A stretch of 64,000 nucleotides of DNA from RBG-16-66-20 sp052386675 (lineage in GTDB: Bacteria > Pseudomonadota > Gammaproteobacteria > Burkholderiales > SG8-39), in NCBI GenBank assembly GCA_052386675.1, contig JBQTJX010000021.1, positions 65,914 to 129,913 on the forward strand, in the 5' to 3' direction. Under the pieces are notes generated by a model. It had not been told where the DNA came from and made no database searches. It worked only from the letters and a program-made list of their open reading frames with translations. A program made the position numbers and the translations under genes. Below are positions 7,833 to 15,830 of this stretch, piece by piece (position 1 is the first letter of the stretch; each line of letters starts with the position of its first letter).

Positions 7833-10343
7833 TCAGGCTGCCTTTGCGGCCGGAGCGGCCTTGGATTGGGTTTGCGCGAGCTTCGCGAGGACCTCGGCGC
7901 GGCCGAAGTCCTGCGGGAAATCATCCACCTTGATGACGTTGCGGCGCAGGGCTTCCTTGCGCTGCCACAGCGCGCATTCCTCGGCGCTGATCAGGCCGGC
8001 GTCCTTCGCCAGCTCGCCCAGGTCCGCGCCGGGACGGGCGATGACCTTGCCCTTCTTCACCGCCTTCCTCAGCTTTTCATCAATCGGCTCGCAGGCGATT
8101 GCCGCGAGGAATGCCGCCTCCAGCACGCCGGTCGGGTCGGACTCGTTCTTCGGCACGAAAATGCCGGCGGTGAGGCGGTCGCGCGCCTCGCCGGGCTCGA
8201 GGACGAGCTGCGCGCACTCGCGGTTGCGCGAATCCAGCGGCGGGCGGAAGGACATGCCCAGCGGGAAAATGGTCCATCGCAGCAGGGTGGCGACCGACTT
8301 GACCGGGAAGTTGGACAGGATCTGGTCGATCGCTTCCTGCGCGTGATAGAGCAGGTCGCGCACCACCCAGCGGATGAGCGGGATGTCTTCCTTGTGGCGT
8401 CCCTGGTCCTCGTAATGCTTCAGCGTCGCCGAGACGAGGTACAGCATGGACAGCACGTCGCCCAGGCGTCCGGAGATTTTCTCCTTCCGCTTCAGCGCGC
8501 CGCCCATCGCCAGCATGGAGACATCCGCGAGGAAAGCGAAGGCCGCCGCGAGGCGCGAGGTGAAGCGATAGTAGTGCGCCGTTTCCGGGGCGCCCGAGCG
8601 CGGGACTTGTCCCAGGCGGGAGCTGGTGATGCCGTGGATGAAGGTGCGCACGCCGTTGGACAGCGTATGTCCGATGTGCGAGGTGAAGGCGTCGTCGAAC
8701 TCGATGGATGCCGCGGCGCCGCTCATTTCCTTGGCGGCGCGCATCTCGCGCAGCACGTAGGGATGGCAGCGGATCGCGCCCTGGCCGAAGATGATGAGCG
8801 TGCGCGTCAGGATGTTTGCGCCTTCCACCGTGATGCCCACGGGCATGACCTGGTAGCCGCGGCCGACCCAGTTGTTGGGCCCCAGGCAAATGCCCTTGCC
8901 GCCATGGATATCCATCGCGTCGTTGACGCACAGGCGCGCGCGCTCGGTCATGTGGTACTTGGCGATCGCGGAAATCACCGCGGGCTTCTCGCCCAGGTCC
9001 ACCGCGCCCGCGGTCATGATGCGCACCGCGTCCATCATGTAGCAGTTGGCGGCGATGCGGCCGAGGGCTTCCTCCACCCCCTCCAGCTTGCCGATGGGCG
9101 TCTTGAACTGGCTGCGCACGCGCGAATACGCGCCGGTGACGCGCGCGAGGCCCTTGGCGCCGCCTACCGACGAGGTCGGCAGCGAAATGGAACGGCCTGC
9201 AGCGAGGCAGCCCATGAGCATCATCCAGCCCTTGCCCGCGTAGTCCTTGCCGCCGATGATCCAGTCGATCGGCATGAACACGTCCTTGCCGGAATTCGGG
9301 CCGTTCTGGAACGCGGCGTTGAGCGGCAGGTGGCGCCGGCCGATGTTCACGCCGGGGTGGTTCGTCGGCACCAGCGCACAGGTGATGCCCAGGTCCTCCT
9401 TGCCACCAAACTGAGCGCCCAGCAGCTTTTCCGGGTCGTAGAGGCGGAACGCGAGGCCGAGCAGCGTGGCGACAGGGCCGAGGGTGATGTAGCGCTTGTC
9501 CCAGGTGACGCGCATGCCCAGCACTTCCTTGCCCTGCCAGGTTCCCTTGCACACCACGCCGAAGTCGGGAATGGAGGCCGCGTCCGAGCCCGCCTCGGGA
9601 CTGGTGAGCGCAAAGCAGGGGATCTCGAGGCCCTTGGCGAGGCGCGGCAGGTAGTGGTCCTTCTGCGCGTCCGTCCCGTAGTGCAGCAGCAGTTCGGCCG
9701 GCCCGAGCGAATTGGGCACCATCACCGAGACGCCGAGCGCGTTGGAGCGCGTCGAGAGCTTCATCACCACCGCCGAGTGCGCGATGGCGGAGAAGCCCAG
9801 GCCGCCGTACTTCTTCGGGATGATCATGCCGAAGAAGCCCTTGTCCTTCAGGTACTGCCAGACCTGCGGCGAGAGGTCGAGGCGCTCGTGCGTAACCTCC
9901 CAGTCGTCGGTCATCGCGCAGACTTCCTCGCAGGGGCCGTCGACGAAAGCCTGTTCCTCGGCGGTGAGCTGCGGCGCGGGAATGGCGAGCATCTTGTCCC
10001 AGTCGGGCTTGCCCGAAAAAAGGTCCGCGTCCCACCACACCGTGCCGGCGTCGATGGCCTCCTTCTCGGTCTGCGACATGTCCGGGAGGATGCGGCGGTA
10101 GATGCCCAGCACCGGATTGCTGATGACCAGCCGGCGCAGGGTGGGAATGTTCAGCACCGCGGCGACGGCGACGAACAGCACGCCGAGGACGATATTCGCG
10201 GCGGGGCCGAAGCCGAGCACGACGGACTTGGTCGCAAGCAGGATGCCCGCGCCCGTGGTCCAGACCAGGACCGGCGCCTGGAAGTAGGCGAGCAAGAGCA
10301 GGACGACTACGGACACAACGGCGAAAACGGCGATGTCGAACAT
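7833..10343 (-). CDS. fadE: Acyl-CoA dehydrogenase, FadE type
   Basis: FAD enzyme that catalyses the first oxidation of beta-oxidation. The 836-residue length matches the FadE class (about 815) rather than ordinary 380-residue acyl-CoA dehydrogenases. The N-terminus has two or three hydrophobic segments within about residues 1-65 and is membrane-associated. The flavin dehydrogenase core contains KKYGGLGFSAIAHS, CFALTSPEAGSDAAS and HGGKGICLGPNNWVGRGYQ-type segments. A DUF1974-like C-terminal region follows. An eight-G tract serves as its Shine-Dalgarno. It follows the tetR-type gene by 39 bp with no separate promoter seen. Confidence 0.93.
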   Translation of the reverse strand: MFDIAVFAVVSVVVLLLLAYFQAPVLVWTTGAGILLATKSVVLGFGPAANIVLGVLFVAVAAVLNIPTLRRLVISNPVLGIYRRILPDMSQTEKEAIDAGTVWWDADLFSGKPDWDKMLAIPAPQLTAEEQAFVDGPCEEVCAMTDDWEVTHERLDLSPQVWQYLKDKGFFGMIIPKKYGGLGFSAIAHSAVVMKLSTRSNALGVSVMVPNSLGPAELLLHYGTDAQKDHYLPRLAKGLEIPCFALTSPEAGSDAASIPDFGVVCKGTWQGKEVLGMRVTWDKRYITLGPVATLLGLAFRLYDPEKLLGAQFGGKEDLGITCALVPTNHPGVNIGRRHLPLNAAFQNGPNSGKDVFMPIDWIIGGKDYAGKGWMMLMGCLAAGRSISLPTSSVGGAKGLARVTGAYSRVRSQFKTPIGKLEGVEEALGRIAANCYMMDAVRIMTAGAVDLGEKPAVISAIAKYHMTERARLCVNDAMDIHGGKGICLGPNNWVGRGYQVMPVGITVEGANILTRTLIIFGQGAIRCHPYVLREMRAAKEMSGAAASIEFDDAFTSHIGHTLSNGVRTFIHGITSSRLGQVPRSGAPETAHYYRFTSRLAAAFAFLADVSMLAMGGALKRKEKISGRLGDVLSMLYLVSATLKHYEDQGRHKEDIPLIRWVVRDLLYHAQEAIDQILSNFPVKSVATLLRWTIFPLGMSFRPPLDSRNRECAQLVLEPGEARDRLTAGIFVPKNESDPTGVLEAAFLAAIACEPIDEKLRKAVKKGKVIARPGADLGELAKDAGLISAEECALWQRKEALRRNVIKVDDFPQDFGRAEVLAKLAQTQSKAAPAAKAA

Positions 10344-10382
10344 CGGGACCCCCCCCTGGAACTGCGGATGCGTGCTGTTACG

Positions 10383-11066
10383 TTACGCGGCCTTCTTCAC
10401 GTCCTTGGCGCCCGGCTGGGGCGCGAGCAGGCCGGCGACGAGGAAGGAGGCCAGGCGCTCTTCGAGCAGGCGGGCGTCGTAGCGGTCCTCGGGCTTGCAG
10501 CCGGCAATGAGTTGCACGGTATCGGTGGCCGCGAGCGTGTAGGCCAGCGTGCCGAACATGAAATGCATGCGCCACACCAGTTCGTCGCGCGGCATCTGCG
10601 GCAGCGCGCGTTCGAAGGCGGCCTTGAAGCGCTCCATCGCGGGCGCGTACAGGCCGCCGATCAGGGCGCGGATCTCCCTGGACGGGTCGGTGTAGGTGCG
10701 GCCCAGCAGCCGGATGAAGTTGCGCCCGCCGCTCCTGGAATCCTCGATCATGCGCAGGCTGGCGCCGACGAAGGCGCGGATGATCTGCTCCGGGGACAGC
10801 GGCTGGCCGCCGGCGTCCTTCTCCATGCGGTCGATTTCGGCGATGCGCGCGGTGTTCATCGGGTCCAGCCTGCGGCGGAACACAGCCTCGATCAACGCAT
10901 CCTTTGAGCCGAAGTGGTAGTTCACCGCGGCGAGGTTGACCCCGGCCTTGGCGGTGAGCAGGCGCATCGAGGTGCCCTCGAAGCCGTGCTGCATGAACAA
11001 CTCCTCGGCGGCATCGAGGATGCGGATCTGGGTTTCGTGGTGGGGCTTGACGGCGCGCAGGGTCAT
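10383..11066 (-). CDS. TetR-family regulator, PsrA-like
   Basis: Transcription factor of 227 residues. The N-terminal helix-turn-helix spans about residues 12-58 (ILDAAEELFMQHGFEGTSM, then AGVNLAAVNYHFGSKDALI). That recognition helix is very close to the one I recall for Pseudomonas PsrA, the fatty-acid-responsive repressor of fadE-type genes. The ligand-binding half includes WRMHFMFGTLAYTL. It is the first gene of the fad operon and lies directly downstream of an 8+4+8 palindrome, so autoregulation and control of the whole operon by acyl-CoA or fatty acid is likely. The name psrA is not assigned because I could not run a phylogeny. Confidence 0.87.
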   Translation of the reverse strand: MTLRAVKPHHETQIRILDAAEELFMQHGFEGTSMRLLTAKAGVNLAAVNYHFGSKDALIEAVFRRRLDPMNTARIAEIDRMEKDAGGQPLSPEQIIRAFVGASLRMIEDSRSGGRNFIRLLGRTYTDPSREIRALIGGLYAPAMERFKAAFERALPQMPRDELVWRMHFMFGTLAYTLAATDTVQLIAGCKPEDRYDARLLEERLASFLVAGLLAPQPGAKDVKKAA

Positions 11067-11082
11067 GACGGGGCTCGGCAGG

Positions 11083-11102
11083 ATTCAAACAAACGTTTGA
11101 AT
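11083..11102. promoter_or_regulatory. PsrA-like operator palindrome
   Basis: ATTCAAAC-AAAC-GTTTGAAT is a perfect 8-bp inverted repeat with a 4-base spacer, 16 bp upstream of the TetR-type start. It fits the GAAAC/CAAAC-N4-GTTTC/GTTTG pattern known for PsrA-type regulators of fatty-acid degradation. It lies between divergent tetR-fad and the ABC exporter gene, so it could affect both. Confidence 0.75.
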
Positions 11103-11162
11103 GTTAGCGACCCAGTCCTGTGGCGTCAAGGGCATCAAGGGCTTCCAGACCCGCCCTTGAAA

Positions 11163-11168
11163 TAGAAT
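11163..11168 (+). promoter_or_regulatory. Possible -10 box of the ABC exporter gene
   Basis: TAGAAT at 11163-11168, 12 bp before the ATG at 11181. No Shine-Dalgarno is visible between them, and no good -35 at 17-bp spacing was found, so this is weak. Confidence 0.3.
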
Positions 11169-11180
11169 GCGCGCCTTTCC

Positions 11181-13004
11181 ATGTCTGCCCACGCCCACCA
11201 CGCCGCCGCGCCCAAGGAGTCCCTGAAGGGCGATGAATGGCGCGTGCTCGGCCAGTTGCTGCCCTACCTGTGGGAATACCGCGGCCGCGTGGCGATCGCG
11301 CTCGCGTTCCTGGTGATCGCCAAGCTCACCAACGTCGGCGTGCCGCTGGTGATGAAGGAAGTGGTGGATGGGCTCGACCCGAAGCTGGCGATGGTCGCCG
11401 TCCCCGCCGCGCTGCTGGCGGCCTACGGACTGCTGCGTTTTTCCACCACGCTGTTCGCCGAGCTTCGCGACGTGGTGTTCGTGCGCGTCACCCAGCGCGC
11501 CATCCGGCGCGTGGCGCTGGGCGTGTTCCGCCACCTGCACAGCCTGTCCCTGCGCTTCCACCTGGATCGCCAGACCGGCGGCATGACGCGCGACATCGAG
11601 CGCGGCACGCGCGGCATCTCGACGCTGCTGTCCTACCTGCTGTTCTCCATCCTCCCCGTGATACTCGAGTTCGTGCTGGTGGCCGTGGTGCTGCTCAAGC
11701 GCTTCGACTGGCGCTTCGCCGCGGTGACCTTCGGCGCGGTCGTGGCGTACATCACCTTCACCATCATCGTGACGGAATGGCGCATTGACATCCGCCGCCG
11801 CGCCAACGAGCTGGATTCCCGCGCCAACACGCGCGCCATCGACAGCCTGCTCAACTACGAGACGGTGAAGTATTTCGGCAACGAAGAGTTCGAGGCCGGG
11901 CGCTACGACGCCAACCTGCGCAAGTACGAGGACGCGGCGGTGCGCTTCGAGTCGTCCCTGGGCCTGCTCAACATCGGCCAGAGCCTGGTGATCGCCGCGG
12001 CGGTGACCGCGCTCATGTTCCTCGCCGCCGAGGGCGTGGTGGACGGGACGCTGACGCTGGGGGACCTGGTGCTGGTGAACGCGCTGCTGATCCAGCTCTA
12101 CATCCCGCTCAATTTCCTCGGCATGGTGTACCGCGAGATCAAGCAGTCGCTGCTCGACATCAACCGCATGTTCACGCTGATGGGCGAGAACCGCGAGGTC
12201 GAGGACCGGCCCGGCGCGCCGGAGCTCGATGCCGGGCCGGCAACGGTGGAATTCCGCGACGTCGATTTCTCCTACGAGCCGGCGCGCCGGATCCTTCGCC
12301 AGGTGAGCTTCACCATCCCGGCCGGCCAGCGCGTCGCGGTGGTGGGCCCCTCGGGCTCGGGCAAGTCGACGCTCGCGCGGCTGCTGTACCGGTTCTACGA
12401 CGTCGGCGGCGGGGCGATCCTGGTCAACGGCCGCGACATCCGCGAGCTCCAGCAGGCGAGCCTGCGCGGCGCCATCGGCATCGTGCCGCAGGACACGGTG
12501 CTGTTCAACGACACGGTGCGCTACAACATCCACTACGGGCGCACCGGCGCGAGCGAGGCCGAGGTGGTGGAGGCGGCGCGAGCGGCGCACATCCACGACT
12601 TCATCGAGTCGCTGCCGCTGAAGTACGAGACCAAGGTGGGCGAGCGCGGCCTCAAGTTGTCGGGGGGCGAGAAGCAGCGCGTGGCGATCGCGCGCGCGGT
12701 GCTCAAGGACCCCCGGATCCTCATTTTCGACGAGGCCACCTCGGCGCTCGACTCCACTTCCGAGAAGGCGATCCAGGCCGAGCTGGAGCGGATATCCGTG
12801 GGCCGGACCACGCTGGTGATCGCGCACCGCCTGTCCACCGTGATGGACGCGGACCTGATCCTGGTGCTCGCGCAGGGCGCGATCGTCGAGCGCGGCAGCC
12901 ATCGCGAGCTCACTGACGCCGGCGGCGAATACGCCCGCATGTGGGCGCTGCAGCAACAGGCAGCGGCGGCCGAAGCGGCCCTGGCGAAAGCCAAGGGAGC
13001 TTGA
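11181..13004 (+). CDS. Atm1-type ABC exporter (fused membrane and ATPase domains)
   Basis: Inner-membrane half-transporter of 607 residues. Six transmembrane helices occupy about residues 20-310 and an ATPase domain about 350-590. The hallmark SLLNYETVKYFGNEEFE is diagnostic of the Atm1/ABCB7/HMT1 branch, which exports glutathione-linked thiols or metal complexes. The ATPase has Walker A GPSGSGKST, signature LSGGEKQR, Walker B ILIFDEATSALD and the H-loop IAHRLST. It probably works as a homodimer. A His-rich N-terminus (SAHAHHAAA) is present. It is monocistronic, 106 bp before the next gene, and divergent from the fatty-acid operon. Confidence 0.9.
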   Translation: MSAHAHHAAAPKESLKGDEWRVLGQLLPYLWEYRGRVAIALAFLVIAKLTNVGVPLVMKEVVDGLDPKLAMVAVPAALLAAYGLLRFSTTLFAELRDVVFVRVTQRAIRRVALGVFRHLHSLSLRFHLDRQTGGMTRDIERGTRGISTLLSYLLFSILPVILEFVLVAVVLLKRFDWRFAAVTFGAVVAYITFTIIVTEWRIDIRRRANELDSRANTRAIDSLLNYETVKYFGNEEFEAGRYDANLRKYEDAAVRFESSLGLLNIGQSLVIAAAVTALMFLAAEGVVDGTLTLGDLVLVNALLIQLYIPLNFLGMVYREIKQSLLDINRMFTLMGENREVEDRPGAPELDAGPATVEFRDVDFSYEPARRILRQVSFTIPAGQRVAVVGPSGSGKSTLARLLYRFYDVGGGAILVNGRDIRELQQASLRGAIGIVPQDTVLFNDTVRYNIHYGRTGASEAEVVEAARAAHIHDFIESLPLKYETKVGERGLKLSGGEKQRVAIARAVLKDPRILIFDEATSALDSTSEKAIQAELERISVGRTTLVIAHRLSTVMDADLILVLAQGAIVERGSHRELTDAGGEYARMWALQQQAAAAEAALAKAKGA

Positions 13005-13110
13005 ATCAGCGTGAGGAATATTCCCTAGAAGGCTAATTTCATTTGCTTTTTTACGGGCCTAAGGCGTAGACTCCCGGCTGGACTGGCAAAACACCAATAA
13101 AAACACGAAC

Positions 13111-14010
13111 ATGCATACCGACGCGGGCAAAGAGGAGCGGCACCTGCACCACCTGGAGAAAATCGTCGCGATTGCCGCGCTGGTCGCCGTCTTCGCCCTG
13201 GGCATCGGCTTCGCGCAGGCGAAGGGCCCGGCCAAGGACAACGACCAGCTGCTGCTGCGCTCCTCGGTCGCGCTGGTGAAGGACGCCGCGAGCGGCGAGA
13301 CGCTGTACGCCAAGAATCAGGATGCGCCGGTGCCCATCGCCTCGATCACCAAGCTGATGACCGCGCTGGTGATCCTCGAGCACAAGCTGGACCTCGCTCA
13401 GCGCGTGGTCATCAGCGACGAGGACTACGACCTGGTGAAGGGCACGCGCTCGCGCCTGCGCCCCGGTTCGGTGTTCACGCGCGACGACCTGATGCTGCTC
13501 GCGCTCATGTCCTCCGAGAACCGTGCCGCGGCCGCTCTGGGGCGCACCTTTCCCGGGGGCACCGCCGTGTTCGTCGAGGCCATGAACGAAAAGGCGCGCG
13601 CCCTTGGCATGGCGGACTCCCGCTTCGTCGACGCCAGCGGCCTGTCACCGGGCAACGTCTCCAGCGCCATGGACCTGGCGCGCCTGATCGAGGCCGCGCA
13701 CCGGCACCCCGTGATCCGCGAATACTCGACGCGCGAAAGCGCGAAGGTCAGCGTGCTCGGGCGCGAGCAGGGCTTTCGCAACACCAACGGGCTGGTGCGC
13801 AGCGTGAACTGGGACATCGGCCTGTCCAAGACCGGCTACATCAGCGAGGCCGGACGCTGCCTCGTGATGCGCGTGCGCGTCGCCTCGCGCGAACTGATCG
13901 TCGTCCTGCTCGATTCCTGGGGCAAGCATTCCCGGATCGGCGATGCCAACCGCATCCGCAAGTGGCTCGAACACCACGCCGCGAAGGCGCCGGGCGGCCG
14001 GCCGGGTTAG
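13111..14010 (+). CDS. pbpG: D-alanyl-D-alanine endopeptidase (PBP7/PbpG type)
   Basis: Periplasmic low-molecular-weight penicillin-binding protein of 299 residues that cleaves peptidoglycan cross-links. After a basic N-terminus, a hydrophobic segment (about 15-35, ending GIGFAQA) serves as signal peptide or anchor. The serine peptidase S11 motifs are present in order: SITK (active Ser, in PIASITKLMTAL), SEN (in SSENRAAAALG) and KTG (in SKTGYISEAG). The region ahead of it has no clear terminator, only a GGAATATTCC palindrome near 13016. The 3-prime end overlaps the longest possible EgtD reading frame. Confidence 0.9.
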   Translation: MHTDAGKEERHLHHLEKIVAIAALVAVFALGIGFAQAKGPAKDNDQLLLRSSVALVKDAASGETLYAKNQDAPVPIASITKLMTALVILEHKLDLAQRVVISDEDYDLVKGTRSRLRPGSVFTRDDLMLLALMSSENRAAAALGRTFPGGTAVFVEAMNEKARALGMADSRFVDASGLSPGNVSSAMDLARLIEAAHRHPVIREYSTRESAKVSVLGREQGFRNTNGLVRSVNWDIGLSKTGYISEAGRCLVMRVRVASRELIVVLLDSWGKHSRIGDANRIRKWLEHHAAKAPGGRPG

Positions 14011-14024
14011 CGCCGGCGGCGGGC

Positions 14025-14948
14025 GTGGCGGCTGACCGATTTCGCGACGATGTCGTCGCGGGCCTTTCCCTGCCACAGAAGGCGCTGCCGCCCAAGTACT
14101 TCTACGACGCGCGCGGCAGCGCGCTGTTCGAGGCCATCTGCCGCCTGCCCGAGTACTACCCGACCCGGGCCGAACTCTCGCTGACGCGCGCCCACCTCGC
14201 CGGCATCGCCCGCTTCGCGCGCCGCGGCTGCACCCTGATCGAGTATGGCAGCGGCGAGAGCCTGAAATCGCGCCTGCTGATCCGCGCGCTGCGCCCGGCA
14301 GCGTACATCCCGGTGGACATTTCCGAGGCTGCGCTGCGCGGCGCCTGCGCGCGCCTCGCGCGCGAATTCCCCTGGCTGCGCCTCGCGCCGGTGGCGGGGG
14401 ACTTCTCGCGCCCTCTGGAGATTCCCGGCATCGAGGGCCCGGGGCGGCGCGTGGTCTATTTCCCCGGCTCCACCATCGGCAACCTGACCCCGGAGGAGGC
14501 GCTCGGCTTCCTGCGCATGACGCGCGGCCAGGTAGGGCCGCGGGGCGCGATGCTGGTGGGCGTGGACCTGAAAAAGGACGCCGGGGTCCTGCACGCCGCG
14601 TACAACGACGCCGCGGGCGTCACCGCCGCGTTCAACCTCAACCTGCTCACCCGCATCAACCGCGAGCTGGGCGCGAACTTCGACCTGCGCCGCTTCCGCC
14701 ACTACGCCTTCTACAACGCGACGCCGGGGCGCATCGAGATGCACCTGGTGTCGCTGGCGCGGCAGGCGGTGAAACTCGGCCGCCACCGCTTCGCGTTCGA
14801 GCCGGGCGAGACCATCCACACCGAGAATTCCTGCAAGTACTCGGTGGCCGGGTTCCAGGCGCTGGCGTCGCAGGCCGGGTTCCGGGGGCGGCGGGCCTGG
14901 ACCGACCGGCGCGGCCTGTTCGCCCTGCACGGGCTGGTGGCGGCGTAG
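14025..14948 (+). CDS. egtD: L-histidine N-alpha-methyltransferase (EgtD family)
   Basis: SAM-dependent trimethylation of histidine to hercynine, the first step of ergothioneine synthesis. The protein has QKALPPKYFYDARGSALFE and IEYGSGESLKSRLLI (SAM binding), YIPVDISEAAL, VVYFPGSTIGNLTPEEA, and the late ENSCKYSVAGF segment, all typical of the DUF2260/EgtD family. I chose the GTG at 14025 (307 residues). An in-frame GTG at 13962 would add 21 residues but overlaps pbpG by 49 bp, so the start is uncertain. No egtB or other ergothioneine gene is adjacent. Confidence 0.87.
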   Translation: MAADRFRDDVVAGLSLPQKALPPKYFYDARGSALFEAICRLPEYYPTRAELSLTRAHLAGIARFARRGCTLIEYGSGESLKSRLLIRALRPAAYIPVDISEAALRGACARLAREFPWLRLAPVAGDFSRPLEIPGIEGPGRRVVYFPGSTIGNLTPEEALGFLRMTRGQVGPRGAMLVGVDLKKDAGVLHAAYNDAAGVTAAFNLNLLTRINRELGANFDLRRFRHYAFYNATPGRIEMHLVSLARQAVKLGRHRFAFEPGETIHTENSCKYSVAGFQALASQAGFRGRRAWTDRRGLFALHGLVAA

Positions 14949-14965
14949 GCTGCGGCCAGCGCGGC

Positions 14966-14997
14966 CGCCCGATGTAACCGATCGGTTACATCGGGCG
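14966..14997. repeat. Perfect 32-bp palindrome between egtD and iclR
   Basis: The two 16-base arms meet with no spacer, centred between 14981 and 14982. The core 14972-14991 reads ATGT-AAC-CGATCG-GTT-ACAT. It lies between convergent genes, three bases before the iclR stop, so it could act as a bidirectional terminator, although no T-tract follows. The same ATGT-N3-CGATCG-N3-ACAT pattern recurs at 41351-41370 and 48894-48913. Confidence 0.8.
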
Positions 14998-14999
14998 CC

Positions 15000-15791
15000 T
15001 CAGGTGGCGCTGATCCGCGCGCCGTCGCGGCGGTGGCCGATGGCGTGGGCCACGCGCTCGGCCGCTTCCTTGATGAGCGGCCCCCACTGCGGCTTCATGC
15101 GGTCGGCGGGCGAGGAGATCGACAGCGCGGCGACCAGGGCGCCAGCGTCGTCGCGCACCGCGGCGGCGACGCAGCGCACGCCGACCTCGGCTTCCTCCGC
15201 GTCCGTGGCCCAGCCCTGGCGCTGGATGCGTTCCAGTTCGCGCTCCAGCTGCGCGACCGTGGTCAGCGTCGCCTTGGTATGGGACCGCAGCCCGGTGCGG
15301 CGCGCGTATTCGCGCAGGCGCGCAAATCCCTCCTCCAGCAGGAACAGCTTCCCGGCGGCGGTGATATGCAGCGGCGCGCGCGCGCCGACCACGTGCACCA
15401 CGCGCATCGCCGAGCGGCCCGAGGAGGTGCGCTCCACGTACACGATCTCGTCGTCGTGGCGCACCGAGAGGTTCACGGTCTCGCCCGTCTGCGCGTGCAG
15501 CTCGCGCATCACCGGCAGGGCCAGTTCGCGCACATTGATGCGCGACTTCACCATGTTGCCCAGCTCCAGCAGCCGCATGCCCAGGCGGTAGGCGCCGGGC
15601 TCGACGCGGTCCACGATGCGGTCGGCGGTCATGGCCGACAGGATGCGGTGCGCGGTGGAGGGATGCAGGCCGGTGATCTGCGAGACCTGCTTCAGGCCGA
15701 TGGGCTCGGGGTGCTGGGCGAGCACGTCGAGCAGCTTCATCATCCGGTCGATGACCTGGATCGGGCTTTTCTGCTCGTTCTTGGCGGCCAT
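15000..15791 (-). CDS. IclR-family transcriptional regulator
   Basis: DNA-binding regulator of 263 residues. The N-terminal winged helix spans about 12-70 (VIDRMMKLLDVLAQHPEPIG, then LHPSTAHRILSAM). The GAF-like effector domain runs from about 85 (LALPVMRELHAQTGETVNLS) to the end, with the typical HITAAGKLFL and GVRCVAAAVRD. It is divergent from lldD with only a 39-bp gap, so control of lactate or alpha-hydroxyacid oxidation is the natural inference. The effector is not determined. Confidence 0.88.
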   Translation of the reverse strand: MAAKNEQKSPIQVIDRMMKLLDVLAQHPEPIGLKQVSQITGLHPSTAHRILSAMTADRIVDRVEPGAYRLGMRLLELGNMVKSRINVRELALPVMRELHAQTGETVNLSVRHDDEIVYVERTSSGRSAMRVVHVVGARAPLHITAAGKLFLLEEGFARLREYARRTGLRSHTKATLTTVAQLERELERIQRQGWATDAEEAEVGVRCVAAAVRDDAGALVAALSISSPADRMKPQWGPLIKEAAERVAHAIGHRRDGARISAT

Positions 15792-15800
15792 GGGGCGCTG

Positions 15801-15822
15801 ATTCTATCCCACGATGTAAAAT
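15801..15822. promoter_or_regulatory. Overlapping divergent promoters of iclR and lldD
   Basis: On the minus strand TAGAAT (complement of 15801-15806) is a good -10 for iclR, 9 bases from its ATG. On the plus strand TAAAAT at 15817-15822 is a -10 for lldD, 8 bases from its ATG at 15831. Both would give very short or leaderless transcripts, and the IclR site must lie in this 39-bp gap or within the gene ends. Confidence 0.45.
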
Positions 15823-15830
15823 TGCCCCCT

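Noticed and set aside
10349..10356. Phase-variable fadE reading frame at the C8/G8 tract
   Set aside because: The tract is outside the coding sequence, so slippage cannot shift the frame; only ribosome-site effects remain possible.
7242..10907. Plus-strand 1221-codon open frame across fadI/fadE
   Set aside because: It is the opposite strand of well-supported fadE and tetR genes; GC-rich codons leave few stops. Composition (Arg, His, Gln, Ala-rich, low complexity) is that of a shadow.
11085..12956. Minus-strand 623-codon frame across the ABC exporter
   Set aside because: Shadow of the Atm1-type gene; no domain, and rich in His/Gln/Arg.
13016..13025. GGAATATTCC after the ABC exporter as terminator
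   Set aside because: Too short and without a T-tract or GC-rich stem.
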